Source: Segatella hominis
GTDB taxonomy: Bacteria; Bacteroidota; Bacteroidia; Bacteroidales; Bacteroidaceae
Reading direction: 5' to 3'
Assembly (NCBI RefSeq): GCF_019249725.2
Contig: NZ_CP137559.1
Coordinates: 229,501 to 293,500, forward strand
DNA: 64,000 bases
Part shown: positions 9,125-18,435 of the stretch, one piece after another
Layout: each line of letters begins with the position of its first letter
How positions within the stretch are numbered: the first letter of the stretch is position 1
Position numbers and translations under genes: made by a program
Notes under the pieces: generated by a model
The model's database searches: none
Seen by the model: the letters and a program-made list of their open reading frames with translations, nothing else
What the model was told of the DNA's origin: nothing

Positions 9125-9245
9125 AATGTTGAATGTTGAATGTTGACTTGGCAGGAGTTGTCCTTGCTTCTGATTGTAAGTTGAATTGCCTGTTTACACA
9201 AGGGCGTATGCCCAATTCAACATTCAACATTTCTAATTCAACATT
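9125..9245. repeat. Inverted TTGAATG repeats between purD and the membrane-protein gene
   Basis: AATGTTGAATGTTGAATGTTGA at 9125-9146 is matched by the reverse-complement series AATTCAACATTCAACATT at 9214-9231 with a third unit up to 9245. A small GGGC-GTAT-GCCC hairpin lies at 9202-9213. The whole block can fold into a long stem downstream of the purD-side promoter region and the 3' end of purD, on the minus strand. Confidence 0.7.
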
Positions 9246-9248
9246 ATC

Positions 9249-10517
9249 TTAAAGGTCCTGACCGATATCAGAGCGGAAGTACTTGTCGGTGAACTTGATC
9301 TTCTGAGCCTCTGCGAAGCTCTTCTTCAAAGCCTCCTCCTTGTCCTTGCCATAGCTGCTTACGCAGATTACTCGACCGCCGTTGGTTACCACCTGGCCGT
9401 CTTTCATGGCTGTACCGGAATGGAATACTACAGAGCCTTCTACCTGGTCGATGCCTTCGATAGGGTATCCCTTCTTGTATGCCTCAGGATAGCCGCCGCT
9501 CACGAGCATCACGCAGACTGCTGCACGCTCGTCAAATTCGATGGCTCTCTGGTCGAGGTTGCCTTCTGCTACTCCCTCAAAGAGGTCCACGATGTCGCTC
9601 TTCAGTCGGAGCATTACGCTCTCGGTCTCAGGGTCGCCCATACGGCAGTTGTACTCGATGACCATTGGTTCGCCCTCTACATTGATCAGACCGAAGAAGA
9701 TGAAGCCCTTATAGTCGATATTCTCCTCTGCCAGACCCTCTACGGTAGGACGGATGATGCGGTCTTCCACCTTCTGCATCCACTCCTTGGTAGCGAAAGG
9801 AACTGGGGTTACGCTGCCCATACCGCCTGTGTTCAGACCGGTATCGTGCTCGCCGATGCGCTTGTAGTCCTTAGCTTCTGGCAGAATCTTGTAGTTCTTG
9901 CCATCGGTAAGTACGAATACTGAGCACTCGATACCGCTCAGGAATTCCTCGATTACCACGCGGGCAGAAGCATTGCCGAACATACCTCCGAGCATCTCCT
10001 TGAACTCCTTCTTGGCCTCTTCGAGAGTAGGGAGGATGAGTACGCCCTTGCCTGCGCACAGACCGTCGGCCTTCAGTACGTAAGGAGCCTTCAGGGTCTC
10101 CAGGAACTTCAAGCCTTCCTCTACGTGCTCGCCGTCGAAGGTTTCGTATTGGGCTGTCGGGATGTTGTGGCGCTTCATAAACTGCTTGGCGAAGTCCTTG
10201 CTGCCTTCCAGTACGGCACCAGCCTTGGATGGTCCGATCACTGGGATGTTGTGGGTGCGAGGATCGTTCTTGAAGTCGTCGTAAACACCTTTTACCAATG
10301 GGTCTTCCGGACCAACGATTACCATATCGACAGCATTTTCTACTGCGAAGTTTTTGAGTGCTTCGAAGTCGTCAGCCTTGATATCTACGTTCTCGCCGAC
10401 ATTCTGTGTACCGGCATTACCTGGAGCGATAAAGAGTTTCTCCACTTTCTCGCTCTGAGCGATTTTCCATGCTAAGGCGTGCTCACGGCCACCGCCTCCT
10501 AACAATAAAATTTTCAT
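9249..10517 (-). CDS. purD: Phosphoribosylamine-glycine ligase (GAR synthetase)
   Basis: Catalyses ATP-dependent joining of glycine to phosphoribosylamine, the second step of de novo purine synthesis, in the cytosol. The protein is 422 aa with an N-terminal [18 protein letters not shown], the diagnostic PurD start, followed by an ATP-grasp domain with [12 protein letters not shown] and the closing GDPETE metal-binding motif. The start at 10517 is chosen because this motif begins there; the frame continues upstream as an unrelated 52-residue extension that would run into the S9 peptidase gene. It lies 73 bases after that gene on the same strand, perhaps as part of one transcript. Confidence 0.97.
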   Translation of the reverse strand: MKILLLGGGGREHALAWKIAQSEKVEKLFIAPGNAGTQNVGENVDIKADDFEALKNFAVENAVDMVIVGPEDPLVKGVYDDFKNDPRTHNIPVIGPSKAGAVLEGSKDFAKQFMKRHNIPTAQYETFDGEHVEEGLKFLETLKAPYVLKADGLCAGKGVLILPTLEEAKKEFKEMLGGMFGNASARVVIEEFLSGIECSVFVLTDGKNYKILPEAKDYKRIGEHDTGLNTGGMGSVTPVPFATKEWMQKVEDRIIRPTVEGLAEENIDYKGFIFFGLINVEGEPMVIEYNCRMGDPETESVMLRLKSDIVDLFEGVAEGNLDQRAIEFDERAAVCVMLVSGGYPEAYKKGYPIEGIDQVEGSVVFHSGTAMKDGQVVTNGGRVICVSSYGKDKEEALKKSFAEAQKIKFTDKYFRSDIGQDL

Positions 10518-10590
10518 TTGCTGTAAGTTATTGTTTGTTATTGATGTAGGAGTAAACTCCTCTTTTTCGGGGGAGCTTACTCCTAAGTAT

Positions 10591-12975
10591 TTACTTGAGA
10601 TAATCGAAGAAATAGTTGCTGATGCGCTCATGCAGGTGAGTGCTCTGATGACCGCGCATATTGTGAGGCTCACCTGGATAGACGAAGAAGTCTGGCTGAG
10701 TGCCGGCTGCGATGCAGGCCTTCAGGAAGGTGAGACAATGCTGAGGCACCACTGTTACGTCGTTGAGGCCCTGGATGATCTGCAGCTTGCCCTTCAGATT
10801 CTTGGCCTGATAGAGCAGAGAGGTCTTCTTGTAGCCCTCAGGGTTGGTCTGAGGAGTATCCATATAGCGCTCGCCATACATTACCTCGTACCAGTGCCAG
10901 TCGATGACTGGGCCACCTGCCACGCCTACCTTGAATACGTCAGGATAGTGGGTCATCAGCGAGATGGTCATGAATCCGCCGAAGCTCCATCCGTGTACTC
11001 CGATTCTGTCGGCATCCACGTATGGCAGGGTCTTCAGATATTCCACGCCCTGCATCTGGTCTTGCATCTCCACCTGTCCCAACTGGCGGAATGTAGCCTG
11101 CTCGAAAGCCTTGCCACGGTTCTCGCTGCCACGGTTGTCGAGAATGAAGAGCAGATAGCCCTTTTCTGCCATGTAGGTTTCCCATCCGCGGCTGGAGTAG
11201 TTCCAGCGGGCATCCACATTGTGGGCGTGAGGGCCACCATATACATATATTATAGTAGGATACTTCTTGTTAGGATCGAAGTTCACTGGCTTCACCATGC
11301 GGTAGTAGAGGTCTGTCTTGCCGTCGTTGGCCTTGATGGAACCGCAACTGTACTCTGGCACGTTGTATCCCTTCCAAGGGTTTTCGGCAGTGAAGTAAGC
11401 CGTGCGCTTGCCGTTGGCAGTATTTACGATAGCTATCTTGCGAGGCAGGGTCGGTGTGGAGTAGTTGTCGTAGATATACTCTCCGTTCTGGCTCAGCGTA
11501 GCGTTGTGCCATCCCTTGCCGCAGTCGTCTATCATCTTTCGCTTGCCGGTCTTGGTATCCACGCTGAAGATGTTGCGCTGGATAGGTGAGCACTCGTTGC
11601 TGGCGATGATGATGCTCTTGGTCTTGGCATTGAAGCCGAGCACGTCCATCACTTCCCACTTGCCGCTTGTCAACTGACGGATTTTAAGTGAAGAGTGAAG
11701 AGTGAAGAATGAAGAATTCTCTTGTTTTTCGGATGAAGATTCTGCCTTTGAATTCTTCACTCTTCGTTCTTTGTTCTTCACTTCACAGAGGTAGAGGTGG
11801 TTGTAGCCATCTTTGCGGCTCTGCATGATGAAGCTGCTGCTGTCCCAAGGCAGGAACTGGATAGGGTGGCATGGCTCTACGTATTTCTCGTCGGTCTCGC
11901 GGTACAGTTCGCCGGTTTTCTCACCCGTCTCTGCGCTGTAGGCAGTCAGGCGGCAGTCGTTCTGGTCGCGGTTCAACTCAAACATATAGATGGTCTTGCC
12001 GTCCGGGCTCCATGCGATATTGGTGAAGTAGCGGTCTGTAGGGTCGCCAGCTTTCAGATAGATGGTCTTTCCGGTGAGGCAGTCGAATACGCCTACGGTC
12101 ACCTTGTGTGAGGTCTCTCCTGCCATCGGATATTTGTCTGGTGCCGGAGTGGCGATGCAGCTCTGAGTCTCCGGATGGTCGAATCCGATTTCCGGGATGT
12201 CCACCTGCGGATAGTCGGTCACCATACTCTGATCCATGCGGTAGAATGCCAGCTTCTCTCCGTTCGGGCTCCAGAATGTGCCCTTTGAAATGCCGAATTC
12301 ATCGCGGTGAACGCTCTGCCCATATACGATTTCGCGGCTTCCGTCGGTAGAAATCTGGAAATCGTGCGATTTCTTGTCCTTGGTCATGGCATTGTAGTTG
12401 GCCACGTCGAAGGTGCGCACGTACAGGTTGCTGCCCTTGAGATAGGCAAATGCATTCTGCTGGGCATTGGCTTCCAGCAGGCTTTCGCCTTCAGCATATT
12501 CCATTTCGCTGATGAGCTTGTGCTTCTTGAAGTCGATGGTGAACAGCTTGCTGCCGTTGCTCACCATTACGATGCTTTTGCCTGCGAATGGGAACTGTGC
12601 ATTGTACAGAGCTCTTACCTTGATATCCTTGGTAGGGGCTATCCACTGGTTGATCTGGTCGATGCCGAAGAGCTTGGTCTCCTTGCCCGTCGTCTTGTTG
12701 ACGAGATAGCAGGCGTCGATGTCCTGTCTTACGAGTTCATCGCCCCACCAGGTGCACCAGCGGTTTTTCGCTACCATGTTGCGGTAGTTGTTGCCTCCGA
12801 AGTTCAGGTCTTCCAGAGTGAAGGCCTTGTCTCCCTTCTGGGCAGCCACTACTGGGAATGTCTCTGTATGGGTCTTTGAAGCCTTGCCCTGTGCCGAAGC
12901 CTCGCCGGCATTCATAGCCATCATTGAAATCATAGCGGCGAAAGTTAATTTATAAATTGAATTCTTTAGAATCAT
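10591..12975 (-). CDS. S9-family peptidase (dipeptidyl peptidase IV-like), exported
   Basis: A 794-aa prolyl-oligopeptidase-family enzyme: signal peptide (about residues 1-28), an eight-bladed propeller typical of DPP IV, and a C-terminal alpha/beta hydrolase. The triad can be placed at S664 (GWSFGG), D739 (GLND) and H771 (EPHNMRG). It would cleave dipeptides from the N-terminus of peptides, usually after Pro or Ala, in the periplasm. About 31 residues at roughly 398-430 (rich in Lys, Ser and Glu) interrupt the propeller and are encoded by a repeat-like palindrome at 11687-11783 that keeps the frame. The catalytic domain is intact, so the gene is probably active. Confidence 0.93.
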   Translation of the reverse strand: MILKNSIYKLTFAAMISMMAMNAGEASAQGKASKTHTETFPVVAAQKGDKAFTLEDLNFGGNNYRNMVAKNRWCTWWGDELVRQDIDACYLVNKTTGKETKLFGIDQINQWIAPTKDIKVRALYNAQFPFAGKSIVMVSNGSKLFTIDFKKHKLISEMEYAEGESLLEANAQQNAFAYLKGSNLYVRTFDVANYNAMTKDKKSHDFQISTDGSREIVYGQSVHRDEFGISKGTFWSPNGEKLAFYRMDQSMVTDYPQVDIPEIGFDHPETQSCIATPAPDKYPMAGETSHKVTVGVFDCLTGKTIYLKAGDPTDRYFTNIAWSPDGKTIYMFELNRDQNDCRLTAYSAETGEKTGELYRETDEKYVEPCHPIQFLPWDSSSFIMQSRKDGYNHLYLCEVKNKERRVKNSKAESSSEKQENSSFFTLHSSLKIRQLTSGKWEVMDVLGFNAKTKSIIIASNECSPIQRNIFSVDTKTGKRKMIDDCGKGWHNATLSQNGEYIYDNYSTPTLPRKIAIVNTANGKRTAYFTAENPWKGYNVPEYSCGSIKANDGKTDLYYRMVKPVNFDPNKKYPTIIYVYGGPHAHNVDARWNYSSRGWETYMAEKGYLLFILDNRGSENRGKAFEQATFRQLGQVEMQDQMQGVEYLKTLPYVDADRIGVHGWSFGGFMTISLMTHYPDVFKVGVAGGPVIDWHWYEVMYGERYMDTPQTNPEGYKKTSLLYQAKNLKGKLQIIQGLNDVTVVPQHCLTFLKACIAAGTQPDFFVYPGEPHNMRGHQSTHLHERISNYFFDYLK
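11687..11783. repeat. Palindromic repeat inserted in frame in the S9 peptidase gene
   Basis: The stretch begins with repeated GTGAAGA units, contains GAAGAATTC and ends with GAATTCTTC followed by TCTTCACTTC-type units, so its ends are inverted copies of each other. Its composition differs from the flanking gene and matches the intergenic repeat style of this genome. It adds about 31 codons without a frameshift. Confidence 0.7.
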
Positions 12976-13113
12976 ACTTTTCTTTTAAAAAAATATTTCT
13001 GTTATTTACTCATCATGCAGCGTAATACTGTTCTGTGTCTAATAACCTGTTGATAATCAGATGATTGATACATGATACAGTGTTTCGCTGCATGAGGTCT
13101 TAACAAGTTCTTG

Positions 13114-13151
13114 CTTAATCCTCGTCGATGTTGAAGACTTAATCCTCGTCG
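13114..13151. repeat. Duplicated 3' end of the RNA methyltransferase gene
   Basis: CTTAATCCTCGTCG occurs at 13114-13127 and again at 13138-13151, so the last codons and the stop of the minus-strand methyltransferase gene are repeated just downstream. It looks like a short tandem slippage product. Confidence 0.6.
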
Positions 13152-14755
13152 TAGTTGGAGAAGTCACGCTTTCCTCCGCGCTTGAAATCTCTGCCGCCCT
13201 TGCGGTCGCCTTTGAATCCGCCGCGCTTTCCGCCGAAACTCTTTCCTCCGAAGTCCTTTCCTTCGAAATCTCTGCCACCCTTACGGTCGCCCTTGAATCC
13301 GCCACGCTTACCGCCGAAGTCCTTGCCGCCTTTACGGTCGCCTTTGAATCCACGGCCTCCGCGCTTGTCGTCGTCATCATCGCCTCTGCGGCTGTCGCTG
13401 ATGCGAGGTCTGCCACCACGGCGAATTTCCTCGCGGCGCTTCTCGAAGTCCTCGAGTCGGTGGGTATGGAACTTGAATGAGCGGATGTCGTCTTCCTCGT
13501 TCTCAGTCTCCTCAGTGATGCGCTTCTTGAATTCGCGTTCCTTCTTGAATCTGTGCTTCTGAGCCATCTCTTTCTTCTCGGCATCAGTCTTCACTACGCC
13601 GCCCTCAGAGCGGAAGTCCTTCATCTTGCCGTCGAACATTACGTACTTTCTGAATTCGCATTCCAAACTGCCGTTGAATACCGGAATCTTGATAGAAGGC
13701 TTCAATCCTATCTGCTCGAAACATTCCTCGCGGTAGCTCAGTACCCAAGCCTCGTTGCCGGCAAAAGCCTTCTTGAATCGCTCGCCTATCATCTTATAGG
13801 TGTTGAGGAGGTTAGGGGTAGAGATGCGCTCTCCGTATGGAGGATTCATCACGATGATGCTCTTCTCTGCAGGCTGCTGGAAGTCCTTGAAGTCCTGGTG
13901 CTGGATGGTGATATCCTTGGTGAGACCTGCTGCACGCACGTTGAGGTTGGCAGTGTTCACAGCCTTCATATCCACGTCGTAGCCGTAGATGTGGTGCTCG
14001 AACTCGCGCTCCTGTGAGTCGTCGTTGTAGATGGCATCGAAGAGATCCTTGTCGAAATCATTCCACTTCTCGAATGCGAATTCCTTGCGGAATACACCTG
14101 GAGAGATGTTGCGGGCTATCAGGGCTGCCTCGATGGCGATGGTGCCTGAACCGCACATTGGGTCGATGAAATCGCACTCGCCCTTCCAGCCGGTCATCAG
14201 GATCATGCCTGCTGCGAGCACCTCGTTGAGCGGTGCTTCTACCTGCTCCTGGCGGTATCCGCGGCGGTGGAGGCTCTCGCCACTTGAGTCGAGGCTCAGT
14301 GTAGCCTTGTCTTCAGCGATGTGGATATTGAGACGGATGTCTGGGTTGGAAACGCTGATGTTAGGACGTGTGCCCATCTTCTCGCGGAACCAATCCACGA
14401 TGGCATCCTTTACCTTGTAGGTTACGAATCGGGAGTTGCGGAACTCCTCTGAATAGACTACTGAATCTACCGAGAAAGTCTTCTTTACATCGAGGATGTC
14501 GTCCCACTTGATTTTCTGCACCTCGTCGTAAACCTCCTCTGCGCTACGAGCCTTGAAGTGCTTGATAGGCTTGAGAATACGGATGGCAGTGTGCAACTGG
14601 AAGTTGGCACGATACATCATTTCCTTGTCGCCTGTGAAAGATACCATGCGGCGACCTATTTGTACATTGTTGGCACCCAGCTGGGTGAGCTCCTCAGCCA
14701 AGACTGGTTCCAGACCCATAAAGGTCTTGGCAATGAGTTCAAATTCCTGTTCCAT
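13139..14755 (-). CDS. THUMP-domain class I RNA methyltransferase (RlmL-like) with Gly/Arg/Lys repeat tail
   Basis: A SAM-dependent enzyme of 538 aa related to the N-terminal part of RlmL, which makes m2G in 23S rRNA. An N-terminal ferredoxin-like/THUMP region (about 1-155) is followed by a Rossmann methyltransferase with DPMCGSGTIAIEAA (SAM site) and the catalytic NPPYGERI. After about residue 447 the chain becomes a low-complexity tail with GFKGDRKGG-type units starting near 470, 487 and 514, plus a DDDDD run. Such a tail probably binds RNA. Its start overlaps the end of cysE by 17 bases, suggesting translational coupling. The start is supported by EFELIAKTFMGLE, the usual beginning of the family. 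Confidence 0.92.
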   Translation of the reverse strand: MEQEFELIAKTFMGLEPVLAEELTQLGANNVQIGRRMVSFTGDKEMMYRANFQLHTAIRILKPIKHFKARSAEEVYDEVQKIKWDDILDVKKTFSVDSVVYSEEFRNSRFVTYKVKDAIVDWFREKMGTRPNISVSNPDIRLNIHIAEDKATLSLDSSGESLHRRGYRQEQVEAPLNEVLAAGMILMTGWKGECDFIDPMCGSGTIAIEAALIARNISPGVFRKEFAFEKWNDFDKDLFDAIYNDDSQEREFEHHIYGYDVDMKAVNTANLNVRAAGLTKDITIQHQDFKDFQQPAEKSIIVMNPPYGERISTPNLLNTYKMIGERFKKAFAGNEAWVLSYREECFEQIGLKPSIKIPVFNGSLECEFRKYVMFDGKMKDFRSEGGVVKTDAEKKEMAQKHRFKKEREFKKRITEETENEEDDIRSFKFHTHRLEDFEKRREEIRRGGRPRISDSRRGDDDDDKRGGRGFKGDRKGGKDFGGKRGGFKGDRKGGRDFEGKDFGGKSFGGKRGGFKGDRKGGRDFKRGGKRDFSNYDED

Positions 14756-15680
14756 TATTGAATTCTATATCTAATAAACTTTGTTTTTCTTTCTTATACT
14801 TTTTTGTTTTCGGCTGCATATCCTTGGTCACCCATACGTTGGCTCCCACTACGCATCCCTTGCCGATAGTGATTCTGCCCAAGATAGTGGCGTTGGCATA
14901 TACGATGACGTCGTCTTGCAGGATAGGGTGGCGAGGTATTCCCTTGATAGGGTTGCCGTTCTTGTCGAGCGGGAAGCTCTTGGCTCCGAGGGTTACGCCC
15001 TGATAGAGTTTCACATTGTCTCCGATGATGCAGGTGGCTCCTATCACTACACCCGTACCGTGGTCGATGGTGAAGTGCTTGCCGATGGTGGCTTCCGGGT
15101 GGATGTCGATGCCCGTTTCAGAGTGGGCCAGTTCGGTCATCATTCTCGGTATCAGCGGTACGCCCAGCTTGTAGAGCTCGTGCGCCAGTCGGTAGTTGGT
15201 GATGGCTTTGATTACTGGGTAGCAGGAGATGATCTCTCCCTGGCTCACTGCCGCCGGATCGCCCTCGTAGGCAGCTTCTATGTCTGTGGCGAGTATCTTT
15301 CTGAGTCTCGGAAATTCCATGATGGCTTTGGCAGCGATGACTCCGGCTTTAGCCCTCTGGTGCTGCAGCTCAGCAGGGGTTTCGTGCTCGCAGTCGTTGG
15401 CAAAACAGAGACCGGCAAGAATCTGTTCGCTTAGCTTTTCATAGAGTTTTTCAACTCTTACTCCGATGTGATACTTGATAGTGGAGATATTGACGGATGA
15501 GTTGCCGAAATATCCCGGGAAAAGGATGGAGCGAGACAGACTGATGATTTCTTCGAGCGCCTTGCCCGAAGGGAGTGGATTTCCGTCTCGATGCTGATGA
15601 AACAGACCTTTCAGTGACTCTGGGCATGAAAGTTCCTCGATGGTCTCAGTCAGCTGATGAGTTAATGTATCTTTACTCAT
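14739..15680 (-). CDS. cysE: Serine O-acetyltransferase
   Basis: Transfers acetyl from acetyl-CoA to L-serine, giving O-acetylserine for cysteine synthesis. At 313 aa it is of the longer EpsC/plant-like type: a helical N-terminal domain (to about residue 185), then a left-handed beta-helix of hexapeptide repeats with DIHPEATIG, DHGTGVVIG and GDNVKLYQGVTLG, containing the catalytic His-Asp region. A strong promoter precedes it. The last 17 bases overlap the start of the RNA methyltransferase gene, so the two form one unit, although their functions are not obviously linked. Confidence 0.93.
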   Translation of the reverse strand: MSKDTLTHQLTETIEELSCPESLKGLFHQHRDGNPLPSGKALEEIISLSRSILFPGYFGNSSVNISTIKYHIGVRVEKLYEKLSEQILAGLCFANDCEHETPAELQHQRAKAGVIAAKAIMEFPRLRKILATDIEAAYEGDPAAVSQGEIISCYPVIKAITNYRLAHELYKLGVPLIPRMMTELAHSETGIDIHPEATIGKHFTIDHGTGVVIGATCIIGDNVKLYQGVTLGAKSFPLDKNGNPIKGIPRHPILQDDVIVYANATILGRITIGKGCVVGANVWVTKDMQPKTKKYKKEKQSLLDIEFNNGTGI

Positions 15681-15709
15681 TGTTATTCAGTGTGTCAATA
15701 AATTCGTTG

Positions 15710-15741
15710 CAAAATTACAATAAAAGATTGAAATCTCCAAA
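15710..15741 (-). promoter_or_regulatory. Promoter of cysE (TTTG-20-TAATTTTG)
   Basis: On the minus strand TTTG at 15741-15738 and TAATTTTG at 15717-15710 are separated by 20 bases, matching the Bacteroidetes sigma-ABfr promoter. Start of transcription is expected near 15704, giving a leader of about 24 bases before the cysE start at 15680. Confidence 0.8.
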
Positions 15742-15875
15742 TCAAAAAGCCGAGATAAGCGATTTTTTTTCAAAACTGACTTTAAAAATATGTTAAAGGG
15801 TAGAATATTGGGGATATTTTGCTGGATTTGCTTGTTTTTCTGAGTGTTTTTTGAGCATTAGGGATGTGGTGTGGC

Positions 15876-16067
15876 TGTGGGCTTTGCTTGTAGGATGGTT
15901 GTGGACTTTGCTTGTAGGATGGTTGTGGACTTTGCTTGTAGGATGGTTGTGGGCTTTGTTTGTAGAAAGGTTGTGGGCTTTGCTTGTAGAAAGGTTGTGG
16001 GCTTTGCTTGTAGAAAGGTTGTGGGCTTTGCTTGTAGGATGGCTGTGGGCTTTGCTTGTTCTTGAGT
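15876..16067. repeat. 24-bp tandem repeat, eight copies
   Basis: Eight consecutive 24-bp units start at 15876, 15900, 15924, 15948, 15972, 15996, 16020 and 16044, each close to TGTGGGCTTTGCTTGTAGGA plus four bases. Copies 4-6 share a GAAAG variant in place of GGATG. Because 24 is a multiple of three, frames stay open on both strands: one would read AKPTTFLQ units (minus), the other LLVGWLWA units (plus). No promoter or other coding sign supports translation. Confidence 0.9.
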
Positions 16068-16254
16068 CTTTTCTTGAGGGATTTGGTATGTTGGAGAGTG
16101 AATATAGCCTGCTCGGTTAGAGAAAGTAGTCTGCTCGAAAAGAGAAAGCAACTTCCCGGAATAGATTATAACTATTGCTTGGATAGATGGTCTGAAGATT
16201 TTTTAATGTAAATATTTTGTAAAATCAGAGTGGATAATCTCTCAGAGAAAACAT

Positions 16255-16430
16255 AGCGATGTCAATTTCAGTTTATTCAGTTTTTAAAATGACATTGCTT
16301 TTTGATGCTTATAGATAGTAAGTAAATTATTTATATTATATATTATATATAAATATAATATATAATATACTATCTATTCAAGTTTGCTAATGGCACAAAA
16401 AAAACTGAATAAACTGAAATTGACATCGCT
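16255..16430. mobile_element. MITE-like element with perfect 31-bp terminal inverted repeats and nested palindromes
   Basis: The left end (16255-16285) begins AGCGATGTCAATTTCAGTTT and its exact reverse complement closes the element at 16400-16430. Inside, ATAGATAG (16311-16318) pairs with CTATCTAT (16370-16377), and a 17-bp AT-only arm (16332-16348) pairs with 16353-16369 around a 4-base loop. The ends are members of the dispersed 30-bp repeat also seen at 7994-8132 and 23662-23812. There is no coding capacity and no clear target-site duplication. A non-autonomous transposable element or a large cruciform/hairpin are both possible. Confidence 0.65.
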
Positions 16431-16931
16431 GAATGAGACTTTTCTTCTTGGTTTCAATGTCCTTACTTTTCTGTTCGAAAAAGCCTCTTCTTAATATTCG
16501 CTTATTAGAGTTTTTTGTGCTTGTTAGAAGAGAATAATCCCCCTGCTTATATAGTAAAATAAGGAAACGTAGAGTTACGTCGAAGAAAATATAGAGTTAC
16601 GCTGCGGAAGTCATAGAGTAGGCATTTGTGAGGTATAGAGGAGTCTCTCATAGCACATACGATTGTCTCTCTTGACGAGTAGAATTGCCTCCTATAGTGC
16701 TTTGATTTACTTCATAGAATTCTTGTTTTTGCACCTTAGTTTTAAATTGTAAGTGTATGAATATGCTTCGATTTTTGTATCTTTTTTGTATAAATGTAAT
16801 AATATGCAGTTGTTGGGAAAGCCGTAATGCTTGTCTTTATGTAGAATTTTTATCCGATTTGTCAGCTTTCTTTATCTATTTATTCTTCACCTGTTTATTC
16901 TTTACCTATTTATTCTTCACCAGTTTTTGAG
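16431..16931. other. Gene-free AT-rich stretch
   Basis: No gene is visible. Around 16568-16660 degenerate ATAGAGTTACG-like phrases recur. Near the right end a 15-bp unit of the form CTATTTATTCTTCAC occurs three times (16876, 16891, 16906), immediately downstream of the MATE gene on the minus strand. No intrinsic terminator is evident. Confidence 0.5.
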
Positions 16932-18299
16932 TTATTCCACCGGAATCTCTCCTGTTTTCTTTAATCTGTTCATATCCCTGAAAGCACTCCAGGCGATAGG
17001 AATGGCCATGGTAAAGCTGCATGCATCTGCCCAAGCCTGACACATTTCCACGCCCAGCAGACCAAAGAAATGAGGCAATATAAAGATGAGCGGAATGAAG
17101 AAAAGTCCGCTTCTGGCTGCTGCCACAAGATTGGCACGGATAGGTTTACGGATGGTCTGCATCAGCATATTGGTGAGTACAATGGTTGATACAAGCGGAA
17201 AGCTGAGCACCTGCCATTGCAGAGCTGCAGCTCCTACATGGATCACGTCTGGATCGCTGCGGAACAGGCCGATGATGGATTCGGAGAAAGCAAAGCCTAC
17301 CAGCGCACATACCGAGAGAAATACTGTACCGCATTTGATACAGAAATAGAAGGCTTCCTTCACTCGCTGGTACAGATGGGCGCCATAGCAGAAACCGCAG
17401 AGCGGCTGGAAGCCCTGTCCCAGTCCGATGACAATAGCATAAGTGAAGAAAGAGATGCGCGTTACGATGCTCATGCCTGCAATGGCAGCATCTCCGTAGG
17501 CTCCGGCTGCCACGTTGAGCAGGATGGTGGATACACTGCCTAATCCTTGACGCGAAAGGGAAGGAGTACCGCCAAAAATAATTTCCTTCGCAAGTTGTTT
17601 ATTAGGAGTAAAGTCTTTCAGGCGGATTCTGATATTCTGCCCCCTTCTACTCATCAGAAAGAGCATCAGGCAACCGAAAGTCTGGCTGATGAGGGTGGCA
17701 ATGGCGGCTCCGGTAATGCCCATACAGAAGTAGATGATGAGCAGCGGAGCGAGTACCAGATTGAGCAAAACTCCCGACAGAATGCCCTTCATCGCCGACA
17801 TTGTGTTGCCCTGAAAACGCATCTGATTGTTCAGTGTGAGCGACATAGTCATGAAGGGAGCGCCGAGCATGACGATGCCTAAGTAGCGCTCTGTATAGGG
17901 CAGGATGGTGGGTGTGGAACCCAGGAAGATGGCGAGCGGAGTGATGAAAATCTGTCCCAGGATGGCGATGAGAAGCCCGGCAAAGAAGCTCAGTATAAAG
18001 CCCGTAGAGGCCATCTTCTCTGCTTTCCGGTGCTCCTTGGCTCCCAACTGGCGGGAAATATAATTGCCTGAGCCGTGACCGAAGAAGAAGCCTACTGCCT
18101 GAATGATGGCCATCACCGAGAAGGAGATGCCCACGGCAGCTACGCTTTGCGTATTGATAGTGCCCACGAAATAGGTGTCGGCGAGGTTGTACATGCTCGT
18201 CGACAGCATACTGATGATTGTAGGGATTGCCATCGTGAAAATGACTCTATGAACGGGTGCATGAGTCAGGAAAGTGTAGTTGTCTCTCTCTCTTTTCAT
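16932..18299 (-). CDS. MATE-family multidrug/cation exporter
   Basis: A 455-aa inner-membrane transporter with about 12 hydrophobic segments in two six-helix halves, each starting with a MATE-type sequence (first half: IPTIISMLSTSMYNLADTYFVG at about 26-47). Members use a Na+ or H+ gradient to export cationic drugs or metabolites. The gene is isolated, with repeats on its downstream side. The start at 18299 is supported by the family-like N-terminus (YTFLTHAPVHRVIFTMAIPT). The promoter lies so close that the transcript may have almost no leader. Confidence 0.93.
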   Translation of the reverse strand: MKRERDNYTFLTHAPVHRVIFTMAIPTIISMLSTSMYNLADTYFVGTINTQSVAAVGISFSVMAIIQAVGFFFGHGSGNYISRQLGAKEHRKAEKMASTGFILSFFAGLLIAILGQIFITPLAIFLGSTPTILPYTERYLGIVMLGAPFMTMSLTLNNQMRFQGNTMSAMKGILSGVLLNLVLAPLLIIYFCMGITGAAIATLISQTFGCLMLFLMSRRGQNIRIRLKDFTPNKQLAKEIIFGGTPSLSRQGLGSVSTILLNVAAGAYGDAAIAGMSIVTRISFFTYAIVIGLGQGFQPLCGFCYGAHLYQRVKEAFYFCIKCGTVFLSVCALVGFAFSESIIGLFRSDPDVIHVGAAALQWQVLSFPLVSTIVLTNMLMQTIRKPIRANLVAAARSGLFFIPLIFILPHFFGLLGVEMCQAWADACSFTMAIPIAWSAFRDMNRLKKTGEIPVE

Positions 18300-18303
18300 G
18301 CTG

Positions 18304-18337
18304 CAAAGGTAAGAAGTTTTGTCGTAAGAGCCAAGAA
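18304..18337 (-). promoter_or_regulatory. Promoter of the MATE gene, predicted leaderless
   Basis: On the minus strand TTGG precedes TACCTTTG (18311-18304) by 19 bases. Only four bases (CAGC) separate the -7 box from the ATG at 18299-18297, so the transcription start should fall at or next to the start codon. Confidence 0.7.
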
Positions 18338-18404
18338 AGTAAGTTTAAATTATCTGAAATGAAAAATAATTTAGCTATTTAGGTTTTATTCTTGCGGACA
18401 AGTG

Positions 18405-18435
18405 TTTGTCGTATCAGAAATTTATTGTACCTTTG
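18405..18435 (+). promoter_or_regulatory. Promoter of the lipid head-group cluster (TTTG-19-TACCTTTG)
   Basis: TTTG at 18405-18408 and TACCTTTG at 18428-18435, with a 19-base spacer, match the Bacteroidetes consensus perfectly. Transcription should begin near 18441, leaving a leader of roughly 220 bases before the start codon at 18663. Confidence 0.85.

Noticed and set aside
10531..11589. 352-codon open frame on the plus strand
   Set aside because: Antisense of the C-terminal domain of the S9 peptidase with its complete triad.
13057..13584. 175-codon minus-strand frame overlapping the end of the RNA methyltransferase
   Set aside because: Shifted-frame reading of the Gly/Arg repeat tail.
15876..16067. 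Possible CRISPR array
   Set aside because: The units are contiguous with no unique spacers and no cas genes lie nearby; the same applies to the other tandem arrays.
15851..16151. Overlapping small open frames over the 24-bp repeats
   Set aside because: Open only because the unit length is a multiple of three; kept as a repeat and as a low-interest finding.
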